From an uncultured Erysipelotrichaceae bacterium (GTDB taxonomy: Bacteria > Bacillota_I > Bacilli_A > Erysipelotrichales > Erysipelotrichaceae), in the NCBI GenBank assembly GCA_937902945.1, contig CALEMD010000020.1, positions 1 to 5,544 on the forward strand: a stretch of 5,544 bases of DNA, given 5' to 3'. The notes under the pieces were generated by a model. The model saw nothing but the letters and a program-made list of their open reading frames with translations. It was not told the DNA's origin and did no database searches. The translations under genes and the position numbers were made by a program. Of the stretch, positions 1-5,036 are shown in pieces (position 1 is the stretch's first letter; each line of letters begins with the position of its first letter).

Positions 1-362
1 TGATCATGATCTCTCCCCTGCAGCACCAGCGGAAGCAGTATATTGTCCTGTACATTGAATGTATCAAGCAGATTGAAGTCCTGGAAGACAAAGCCCAGGT
101 TGTCTCTGCGGAATGCAGAAATATCTCTTTCTCTGATAGATGTTGTTTCTTTCCCGTTCAGCTTGACACTTCCGCTTGTCGGCTTATCCAGCGAGGCTAA
201 TATGTTCAGAAGCGTAGTCTTTCCGGAGCCGCTTTCTCCCATGATGGCTAGATACTCACCTTCCTCAACAGAAAAAGTCACACTGCTCAATGCCTGAACA
301 CTGTTTGTCCCCAATCTTGTTGTATAGATTTTCTTTAAATTCGTTACTTCCAGCAGCGCCAT
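1..362 (-). CDS. bceA: BceA-type ABC transporter ATP-binding protein, N-terminal part (runs off left edge)
   Basis: The first 120 residues of an ABC ATPase that would power export or target release of cell-wall-active peptides together with a large BceB-type permease encoded beyond the window. Seen: Walker A GESGSGKTT at residues 42-50 with Lys48, and a Q-loop FVFQDFNLLD with Gln94. The stretch ISAFRRDNLGFVFQ (81-94) is highly characteristic of the BceA/YxdL/VexP2-like ATPases of peptide-antibiotic transporters. The signature motif, Walker B and H-loop lie outside. The ATG at 362 is preceded by AAGAGGA (371-377) with 8-nt spacing, which fixes the start. It is the third gene after a BceR-like regulator and BceS-like kinase on the same strand, the standard order for these modules, but an 81-bp gap from the kinase leaves room for its own promoter. 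The symbol is family-level; the peptide substrate cannot be read from the sequence. Confidence 0.93.
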   Translation of the reverse strand, partial: MALLEVTNLKKIYTTRLGTNSVQALSSVTFSVEEGEYLAIMGESGSGKTTLLNILASLDKPTSGSVKLNGKETTSIRERDISAFRRDNLGFVFQDFNLLDTFNVQDNILLPLVLQGRDHD

Positions 363-392
363 ATATGCAATCCTCTTTTCATGCTTTCAGAT

Positions 393-461
393 TAGATGAT
401 ATACAGCATCTATTCCATCGATTCACCTTACATACTTTCTATTTAACTTACATTCCTGCAA
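393..461 (-). promoter_or_regulatory. Possible regulatory region upstream of the ABC ATPase gene, with a degenerate BceR-like site
   Basis: Read on the plus strand, 448-461 is TTACA-TTCC-TGCAA, one base away from the TTACA-N4-TGTAA pattern found intact at 2125-2138. It lies in the last codons of the kinase gene. The heptamer CTTACAT occurs twice in direct orientation (427-433 and 447-453), 20 bp apart start to start. A second inverted repeat, TAGATG-N8-CATCTA (393-398/407-412), overlaps a weak minus-strand -10 candidate TATCAT (401-396). Known for the family: bceAB-type genes usually have their own BceR-activated promoter, separate from that of bceRS. The spacing from the degenerate site to the -10 candidate (46 nt) is longer than at the intact operator, so this assignment is tentative. 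No intrinsic terminator is visible between kinase and ATPase. Confidence 0.35.
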
Positions 462-1411
462 GTTCCCAATCCTATCAGCATCTTTGTTCCGCTTCCAATC
501 TCTGATTCAATTCTGATCGTATTGCCCAGCTTGTCGAGCACCTTGCGGCATAGATACAGCCCCAAGCCAGTCGACTTCTTGTCTTTTCTGCCGTTGTAGC
601 CGGTATAGCCCTTTTCAAACATGCGCGGAAGATCTGCGGCTTCAATACCGATGCCGGTATCTTCTATAATCAGATTTTCATTCTTCACATATATAGATAT
701 GGAACCCTTCGGTGTATACTTCAGAGAATTTGAAAGCAGCTGTTCTACCACAAACAGAAACCATTTTTCATCCGTGCATATATTCAAGTGGCTTGGCGTA
801 TAGTTCAATTTCAGCTTCTTCTGGATAAACTGAAGGCTGTAATGACGGATGGCTTCCTCAAGAATTGAATCAAGAGAATACTCAGCCAAGACAAAGTCCT
901 TTGAAACATCATCTGCTTTCAGATAATGCATAACCATCGATACATATTCTTCAATACGGAAAAGCTGTTCTTTCTCCTGCGGCATATTCTTATCATCAAT
1001 CAATAGATGCATTGCCGCAATCGGTGTCTTGATCTGATGGGCCCACATAGCGAAATAATCGCTGCGATCCGTGTAGCGCTCTTCTTCCTTGGTAATGTAA
1101 TTCTGATACGATTCATGCAATGCCTGGACTAGCTGCTGGTATGCAAATTCTTCATTATTGCCGGTCAGCGGCAGATTGTCTGCCGCATTCTCAGGACTTT
1201 CTGCTAAATGATGAAGCAGTGTAATACGCCTGCGGTAATGCATATAGTCAAGCATGGTAAATAGGAATCCTATAACTCCGATCAGAACCAGTGAGTAGAA
1301 TATCGGTTCTTTCAATTGACCATATAGAGAACTGACAACAAGAAGAATGGCAAGCACGATGAAATAGAACAGAAGATGCTTGAAATTGTCCTTGATATAC
1401 TGATGGATCAT
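443..1411 (-). CDS. bceS: BceS-type intramembrane-sensing histidine kinase
   Basis: Membrane sensor kinase of 322 residues, the small size typical of intramembrane-sensing kinases. Two transmembrane helices (about 12-30 and 36-54) are separated by only about five residues, so there is no extracellular sensor domain. In this family the stimulus comes through the partner ABC transporter. The dimerisation/phosphoacceptor segment is WAHQIKTPIAAMHL, with the phosphorylated His125. The ATP-binding domain shows the N-box LLSNSLKYTP (Asn228), G1 box EDTGIGI (250-256) and G2 box STGLGLYL (280-287). The ATG overlaps the regulator's TGA as ATGA, indicating translational coupling. It should phosphorylate the response regulator encoded just upstream. 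The family call is firm; the antibiotic sensed is unknown. Confidence 0.95.
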   Translation of the reverse strand: MIHQYIKDNFKHLLFYFIVLAILLVVSSLYGQLKEPIFYSLVLIGVIGFLFTMLDYMHYRRRITLLHHLAESPENAADNLPLTGNNEEFAYQQLVQALHESYQNYITKEEERYTDRSDYFAMWAHQIKTPIAAMHLLIDDKNMPQEKEQLFRIEEYVSMVMHYLKADDVSKDFVLAEYSLDSILEEAIRHYSLQFIQKKLKLNYTPSHLNICTDEKWFLFVVEQLLSNSLKYTPKGSISIYVKNENLIIEDTGIGIEAADLPRMFEKGYTGYNGRKDKKSTGLGLYLCRKVLDKLGNTIRIESEIGSGTKMLIGLGTCRNVS

Positions 1412-2076
1412 ACCAGATATCCGCTGCCCTTCTTTGTCACTATGAAATCATGCAGTCCAAGCTGTTCAAGTGTTCTGCGCAGTCTTGTCATATTGACTGT
1501 CAATGTATTGTCATCAATGAATTCATTTGTATCCCATAGTCTCTGCATCAGCTGATCGCGGCTGATGATCTTTCCTTTGTTTTGCATCAGTATATAAAGT
1601 ATCTTATACTCATTTCTTGTCAGATCTGCTTTCTTCCCTTCATAGGAAGCGGTTGAATCATTCGTATTCAATGAGAGTCCCTTATACTCAAGAAAAGCGG
1701 AATCTGCATTCATATCATAAGAGCGGCGCATGACTGCCTGTATCTTGGCAATCAGCACATTCAAGTCAAACGGCTTGGCGATAAAGTCATCTCCGCCCAT
1801 ATTCATTGCCATGATGATATCCATATTGTCAGAAGCACTGGATACAAATATAACCGGCACCTGCGAAAGCCGGCGTATTTCCTGACACCAATGATATCCA
1901 TTGTAAAAAGGAAGCCGTATATCAAGAAGCACTAAATCCGGATGATAGGCAGTGAATTCTTCTGTTACACGGGAAAAATCGGAGATTCGAGAAGTTTCAT
2001 ATCCCCACTCCTTCAATCGTGTGCACAGCTGTTCGCAAATCACATTGTCATCTTCAATTACCAGTATTTTCTGCAT
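1408..2076 (-). CDS. bceR: BceR-type response regulator, OmpR/PhoB family
   Basis: Cytoplasmic transcription factor of 222 residues. The receiver domain (about 1-118) has acidic pocket Asp9/Asp10, phosphoacceptor Asp52 in LVLLDIRLP, Ser79 at the switch Ser/Thr position, and Lys101 in AKPF. The winged-helix DNA-binding domain (about 127-222) carries LTRNEYKIL, the recognition-helix region DDNTLTVNMTRLRR and the terminal wing IVTKKGSGYLV. The start ATG at 2076 has the SD-like AGAGG (2085-2089) at 8-nt spacing. It is the first gene of the minus-strand module, directly followed by its kinase. The divergent spacer in front holds a perfect TTACA-N4-TGTAA repeat, the pattern known for BceR-like regulators, so autoregulation is likely. 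The symbol is given at family level. Confidence 0.95.
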   Translation of the reverse strand: MQKILVIEDDNVICEQLCTRLKEWGYETSRISDFSRVTEEFTAYHPDLVLLDIRLPFYNGYHWCQEIRRLSQVPVIFVSSASDNMDIIMAMNMGGDDFIAKPFDLNVLIAKIQAVMRRSYDMNADSAFLEYKGLSLNTNDSTASYEGKKADLTRNEYKILYILMQNKGKIISRDQLMQRLWDTNEFIDDNTLTVNMTRLRRTLEQLGLHDFIVTKKGSGYLV

Positions 2077-2096
2077 TTTCCCTACCTCTAATGTAT

Positions 2097-2102
2097 ATTA
2101 TG
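2097..2102 (-). promoter_or_regulatory. Candidate -10 box of the response regulator promoter
   Basis: The minus strand reads CATAAT here, followed by TATACAT. There is no recognisable -35 at 16-18 nt; the corresponding hexamer is about TGCAGA. That fits a promoter needing an activator. The TTACA-N4-TGTAA repeat ends 22 nt upstream of this box, so a bound dimer would overlap or abut the -35 region. The predicted leader is short (about 14 nt) and consists largely of the ribosome binding site. Confidence 0.45.
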
Positions 2103-2124
2103 CCTTTTTCCGGTGTTTTCTGCA

Positions 2125-2138
2125 TTACAGAAATGTAA
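2125..2138. promoter_or_regulatory. BceR-type operator, perfect inverted repeat TTACA-GAAA-TGTAA
   Basis: Two perfect 5-bp arms around a 4-bp spacer match the TNACA-N4-TGTAA consensus reported for BceR-like regulators of Bacillota peptide-antibiotic modules (from memory of the comparative literature). The site is in the 135-bp spacer between the BceR-like gene and a divergent glycosyltransferase gene. It is 22 nt upstream of the regulator's -10 candidate on one side and 13 nt upstream of the glycosyltransferase's -35 candidate on the other. The sequence match and the adjacent BceR-like gene make operator function likely. Which of the two directions it controls cannot be told from sequence alone. 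Confidence 0.75.
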
Positions 2139-2151
2139 GTGCAATGAAAAG

Positions 2152-2180
2152 TTAATCGATGGATGCGTTCTTTCTATTAT
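2152..2180 (+). promoter_or_regulatory. Candidate promoter of the peptidoglycan glycosyltransferase gene
   Basis: TTAATC (2152-2157, a weak -35), 17-bp spacer, then TATTAT (2175-2180, a good -10). The start codon lies 31 nt downstream of the -10, with AGAAAGGA (2197-2204) 7 nt before the ATG as ribosome binding site. The poor -35 with an activator-type operator just upstream suggests, but does not prove, regulated expression. Confidence 0.5.
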
Positions 2181-2211
2181 CCTACATTAAAGGTACAGAA
2201 AGGAAAACGGT

Positions 2212-2862
2212 ATGAAGAAAACAGTTGGAAACATGATCAAATGGATTCTTGTCAGTTTAGCAGCAGCCATCGTTATTGGCACCATAGCAGTTTGGCCGCA
2301 TATTGAAAATGGCTATCATATGTACCGTACTGCTGTTGAACAGAACAGCATTTCTGAAAAGGCTGAAGAAATACGCAGCAATGAAGGCTATATAACTTTA
2401 GAGGAACTGCCGGATGAATACATCAAAGATCTGATTCATTCTGAGGATAAGCGTTTCTATTATCATCCGGGAATTGATCCGATTGCTATTGTCAGAGCTG
2501 CATGGAATGATCTGTTGGCCGGATCATTCGTACAGGGAGGCAGCACAATTACCCAGCAGCTTGCCAAGAATATGTATTACTCCTTTGATAAGAATATTGA
2601 CAGAAAAATAGCTGAAGTATTTACAGCCGCAGATCTTGAAAAAGAACTGACAAAGAATGAAATACTTGAGCTCTATGTCAATGATATTTACTTTGGAAAC
2701 AATCAGTATGGCATCCGCAATGCATCTGTTTACTATTACGGAGTTGAACCGATGAATCTTTCTTCAGAACAGATAGATCAGCTTGTATTCACGATCAAGT
2801 GTCCAAACGATTTCAATCCAAATGCTGCTGCAGATGAGCCTCAGCTTCTGAATGCACAGTAA
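2212..2862 (+). CDS. mtgA: Monofunctional biosynthetic peptidoglycan transglycosylase (GT51, MtgA/SgtB type)
   Basis: Polymerises lipid II into glycan strands at the outer face of the membrane. It has 216 residues with an N-terminal membrane anchor (about 11-27) and one GT51 domain. The conserved motifs appear in order: SEDKRFYYHPG (77-87) with catalytic Glu78; GGSTITQQLAKN (109-120); RKIAEVFTAADLEK (131-144) with the second conserved Glu135, 57 residues after the first as in Staphylococcus aureus PBP2; and KNEILELYVNDIYFG (148-162). The ending CPNDFNP matches the last GT51 motif. There is no transpeptidase domain and the stop follows the domain naturally, so this is a genuine stand-alone enzyme at the short end of the family and not a broken class A PBP. 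It is transcribed divergently from the BceR-like gene and meets crcB tail to tail with no spacer. Confidence 0.93.
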   Translation: MKKTVGNMIKWILVSLAAAIVIGTIAVWPHIENGYHMYRTAVEQNSISEKAEEIRSNEGYITLEELPDEYIKDLIHSEDKRFYYHPGIDPIAIVRAAWNDLLAGSFVQGGSTITQQLAKNMYYSFDKNIDRKIAEVFTAADLEKELTKNEILELYVNDIYFGNNQYGIRNASVYYYGVEPMNLSSEQIDQLVFTIKCPNDFNPNAAADEPQLLNAQ

Positions 2863-3228
2863 TCAATGCACGAGGCTTTCTCCAATACTTACAGCCGCAA
2901 TGCTTAAAAGCATGCTCAAGCATGCATAAAGCAAGGCACTGCCTGTCTGTCCCTGCTGCAGAAGTTCTTCTGTTTCAAGGGCAAATGATGAAAATGTTGT
3001 AAAACCGCCGCACAATCCTACTTTGAAAAGAAGCACCAGATGAGGATTCAGCGGTTTTGTTTTTATCGCCGCTGCAGCAATCATTCCAATAAGCAGTGAT
3101 CCTATAATATTGATGCATAGTGTTTTTATCGGGAATCCATGAAAAGAATCCGTGGGAATCAATGTCAGCAGATATCGGCAGACGGAACCCGCAAATCCTC
3201 CAATTCCAACAATCAGACAATTCAGCAT
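2863..3228 (-). CDS. crcB: CrcB/Fluc fluoride ion channel
   Basis: Small membrane channel that exports fluoride as a dual-topology dimer. It has 121 residues and four hydrophobic helices. Family marks: GIGGFAGSVCRY (8-19) with Arg18; Asn40 in INIIGSLLIG, equivalent to the pore-lining Asn; and GLCGGFTTFSSFALE (71-85), containing the central Na+ site loop and the Phe79/Phe82 pair that lines the fluoride pore. The start is chosen by the ribosome binding site: GGAGG (3237-3241) is 8 nt from the ATG at 3228 but only 2 nt from the in-frame ATG at 3234, which would add Met-Ile. Only one copy is present, so it either works as a homodimer or pairs with a second CrcB encoded elsewhere. Its TGA at 2865-2863 directly abuts the TAA of the opposing glycosyltransferase gene. 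No fluoride riboswitch precedes it. Confidence 0.94.
   Translation of the reverse strand: MLNCLIVGIGGFAGSVCRYLLTLIPTDSFHGFPIKTLCINIIGSLLIGMIAAAAIKTKPLNPHLVLLFKVGLCGGFTTFSSFALETEELLQQGQTGSALLYACLSMLLSIAAVSIGESLVH
2910..2925. repeat. Palindromic hairpin inside the 3' end of crcB
   Basis: GCATGC-TCAA-GCATGC is a 6-bp perfect stem with a 4-nt loop (7 bp if the T-A pair closes). A second small inverted repeat, ATGCTT-AA-AAGCAT (2900-2913), overlaps it. On the minus strand the first hairpin is followed directly by TTTT (2909-2906), giving a weak terminator-like shape that lies about 45 nt before the crcB stop, where translating ribosomes would be expected to suppress it. On the plus strand it lies about 48 nt beyond the glycosyltransferase stop with no T-run. 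Its function, if any, is unknown. Confidence 0.3.
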
Positions 3229-3249
3229 AATCATTTCCTCCGGTGTATG

Positions 3250-3255
3250 ATTATA
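3250..3255 (-). promoter_or_regulatory. Candidate -10 box of crcB
   Basis: A consensus TATAAT on the minus strand, about 15-20 nt upstream of the ribosome binding site and start of crcB. No good -35 hexamer is found at 16-18 nt (candidates such as TAGCGG are poor). It is back to back with the stronger plus-strand promoter of the Fem-family gene; the two overlap within a 77-bp spacer. Confidence 0.4.
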
Positions 3256-3259
3256 CGCT

Positions 3260-3287
3260 TTGTCATTATCAGCCGCTAGAGTATAAT
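3260..3287 (+). promoter_or_regulatory. Sigma-A-type promoter of the Fem-family gene
   Basis: TTGTCA (3260-3265, five of six bases of the consensus -35), 16-bp spacer, then consensus TATAAT (3282-3287). Transcription would begin near 3294, only about 8-14 nt before the ATG at 3306. This is the best promoter match in the window and suggests constitutive expression. Confidence 0.7.
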
Positions 3288-3305
3288 AAGAACGTTGATT
3301 AAAAT

Positions 3306-4340
3306 ATGGAATACATAGAGAAGTTAGAAAAAGATGAGTTTGACAGATTTGCTTCCGCTAGTGAAATGGGCAGCATTTTTCAATCTTCGGCATGGGCAAA
3401 GACAAAGTCAAATTGGAATGCTCTGTATACCGGTGTCAAAGAAAATGGACAGCTGACTTCTGCTGCCATGGTGCTGCTCAGGGATGTAAAGGCAGGTCTG
3501 AAATTTGCCTACTGCCCTCGCGGTCCCATCATGGATTACAATAATCCGCAGATGGTTTCTTTCTATCTGAGCCACTTGAAGAAACAGCTTGCGCATGAGC
3601 ATGCAGTGCTGTGCAAATTTGATCCTCATATCATCATCGGACGCATTCCTTATGAAGAAAAAGAAAAGGTTTCTTCCTTTCAGGATGAAAGCCTTGTCCA
3701 TACGATCACTTCTGCCGGATGCCGCTTCTGCGGATACACCATGATGTTTGAACAGACTATTCAGCCGCGCATCCAGATGAATTATGTCATTCCAGAACCA
3801 TTCGATGCCGGCATTCCGCATAAGACAATCAAGAAGATCCACGCCAGCTATAACAAAGGTGTCACTGTCAAAGAAGAACATACTGCAGATTCTCTTGAAG
3901 CCATGGTTGCCTGCACAGAAAGCAGACATCAGATCAAGCTTCGCAGCAGAGCTTATTTCCAGACACTGCTTGACAGTTACGGAAAGGATGCCGCAGTTCT
4001 GTCTGCCTATCAGGATGATACACTGCTGAGCAGCTGCCTTCTAGTCGCCGGCCCTTCTGCTGTAGAAATACTGTATTCTGGGTATGATGATCGCTATAAA
4101 CACACAAATTCCACCTATCCGCTTCGCTATGAGGCAATACGCTGGGCGGCAGAACATGGCCGCAGATACTTCTGCTTTGGCGGAGTTGAAGGCACCATGG
4201 ATGATGGACTGACCATATTCAAGTCAAGCTTCAGACCGATGATAGATATCTATATCGGTGAATTCGATCTATTGACAATGGCTGTAAGTCCTCTAGTCAG
4301 CCGCAGTTTTGACAGAATAAAAAGCAGAATCAGCATGTAA
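3306..4340 (+). CDS. FemX/FemABX-family peptidoglycan aminoacyltransferase, compact form
   Basis: Predicted to transfer an amino acid from aminoacyl-tRNA to the stem peptide of a peptidoglycan precursor. It has 344 residues with the two GNAT-like halves of the family. Seen: IFQSSAWAKTK (24-34); YCPRGPIMDY (69-78), the family's PRGP hallmark; the IQPR segment (152-155) opening the second half; YFCFGGVEG (288-296), close to the usual FGGVEG; and GLTIFKSSFRP (301-311) near the end. Length and sequence leave no room for the coiled-coil arm seen in FemA/FemB and MurM, so it resembles the smaller Weissella FemX type that acts on a soluble nucleotide precursor. The amino acid and the acceptor cannot be inferred. 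The start at the first ATG matches the usual family N-terminus, although there is no Shine-Dalgarno sequence before it. Its 3' end carries half of a bidirectional terminator shared with the opposing phosphoesterase gene. Confidence 0.9.
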   Translation: MEYIEKLEKDEFDRFASASEMGSIFQSSAWAKTKSNWNALYTGVKENGQLTSAAMVLLRDVKAGLKFAYCPRGPIMDYNNPQMVSFYLSHLKKQLAHEHAVLCKFDPHIIIGRIPYEEKEKVSSFQDESLVHTITSAGCRFCGYTMMFEQTIQPRIQMNYVIPEPFDAGIPHKTIKKIHASYNKGVTVKEEHTADSLEAMVACTESRHQIKLRSRAYFQTLLDSYGKDAAVLSAYQDDTLLSSCLLVAGPSAVEILYSGYDDRYKHTNSTYPLRYEAIRWAAEHGRRYFCFGGVEGTMDDGLTIFKSSFRPMIDIYIGEFDLLTMAVSPLVSRSFDRIKSRISM

Positions 4341-4383
4341 GGCAGTGCAGTGCACTGCTCAATACTTCCTGGCTCTGCTTTTT
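4319..4383. terminator. Bidirectional terminator over the converging 3' ends
   Basis: AAAAAGCAGA (4319-4328) and TCTGCTTTTT (4374-4383) are perfect 10-bp inverted arms, so transcripts from either side end in a stem followed by a T-run. Nested between them is GCAGTG-CAGTG-CACTGC (4342-4358; also readable as the 12-bp palindrome 4347-4358), a 6-bp stem with a 5-nt loop. The left arm lies in the last codons of the Fem-family gene and the right arm in the last codons of the phosphoesterase gene; only 18 bp lie between the two stop codons. The long outer loop makes folding strength uncertain. Confidence 0.5.
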
Positions 4384-5036
4384 CTAATTGTGTTCCAGTC
4401 ATACAGAGCGGAACCCGTCTTTCCCATAGCCGGATACTGATCCTCATGGATCACTATCGTGCAGCTTCCGCAGGCATTGACAATCACGGTACCGCAGGGA
4501 TGATGAATCAGTCTGTTGAAGTGACCATATTCCTGATGCACATGACCATGGGCCATGAATGCTGGATGCCATCTTTCAAGCAATGTATTGAAGCAGGCAA
4601 ATCCATGATGGGCCGGATCGCTCATATCTCCATACCCTTCGGCAGGTGAATGCGTCAGAAGAAGATCAAAGCCATTCGTATACTTCAGCTTTGGATACAG
4701 TTTCCTGATTCTAGCGGCCATTTCCTTTTCTGTATACATGTCTGCAGAATCTTTGTACTTCAGGCATCCGCCCAGCCCTAGAATACGCAGTCCTTTGAAG
4801 TTATAGATCTGTCCGTCAATATTCTCACAGCCTTCAGGCGGTCTTCTGTCATAAACACCGTCATGATTGCCTCTGACATACAGAAGCGGCTTATTGGCTA
4901 CTGTCGTCAGAAACTGCAGATAATCCGGATCAAGATCTCCGCATGAAAGAATCAGATCAATTCCTTCTGTTTTGTCGGGAGTATAGTAGTTCCACAGAGA
5001 TTTGTCTTCAGTATCAGATATCAGCAGAATCTTCAT
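4359..5036 (-). CDS. Calcineurin-like metallophosphoesterase with DxE in place of DxH
   Basis: Probable cytoplasmic metal-dependent phosphoesterase of 225 residues, substrate unknown. The binuclear-metal motifs are in order: SDTED (7-11, Asp8), CGDLDP (32-37, Asp34), RGNHDG (55-60, Asn57/His58), LTHSP (127-131, His129) and AHGHVH (162-167, His165/His167). The first motif is Asp-Thr-Glu where most of the superfamily has Asp-x-His, so Glu10 replaces a metal-binding histidine. From memory, a group of Bacillota homologues shares Glu at this position together with the PPEGC and ILGLGG segments seen here (66-70, 85-90), so this is more likely a subfamily trait than a lesion. The start at 5036 overlaps the stop of the upstream gene as ATGA, with GAAGG 6 nt ahead; the two genes are probably translationally coupled. 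The 3' end overlaps a bidirectional terminator. Confidence 0.9.
   Translation of the reverse strand: MKILLISDTEDKSLWNYYTPDKTEGIDLILSCGDLDPDYLQFLTTVANKPLLYVRGNHDGVYDRRPPEGCENIDGQIYNFKGLRILGLGGCLKYKDSADMYTEKEMAARIRKLYPKLKYTNGFDLLLTHSPAEGYGDMSDPAHHGFACFNTLLERWHPAFMAHGHVHQEYGHFNRLIHHPCGTVIVNACGSCTIVIHEDQYPAMGKTGSALYDWNTIRKSRARKY

Noticed and set aside
1..505. Plus-strand open frames at 6-200, 43-297 and 290-505
   Set aside because: They lie opposite the ABC ATPase gene and the end of the kinase gene, both with unmistakable family motifs, and show no features of their own.
2212..2862. Truncated class A penicillin-binding protein (lost transpeptidase domain)
   Set aside because: The GT51 domain ends with its normal last motif followed by a short tail, and the downstream DNA codes for crcB on the other strand; this is the normal layout of a monofunctional transglycosylase.
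2990..3003. Additional TGTAA-containing half-site inside crcB resembling the BceR operator
   Set aside because: The partner arm does not match fully, and the site is inside a coding region far from any promoter; chance is the simpler explanation.
2975..3220. Second minus-strand open frame within crcB
   Set aside because: It overlaps crcB in another frame, is not a membrane protein, and lacks a suitable ribosome binding site; the crcB frame explains the stretch.
3229..3305. Possible fluoride riboswitch ahead of crcB
   Set aside because: Fluoride riboswitches often precede crcB, but the minus strand here has no GGNGAUGG-type start or pseudoknot elements, and the leader implied by the -10 box is too short to hold the motif.
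3408..3929. 173-codon minus-strand open frame opposite the Fem-family gene
   Set aside because: It is antisense to a gene with clear family motifs, has no recognisable domain or promoter of its own, and its residue composition looks like a shadow frame.
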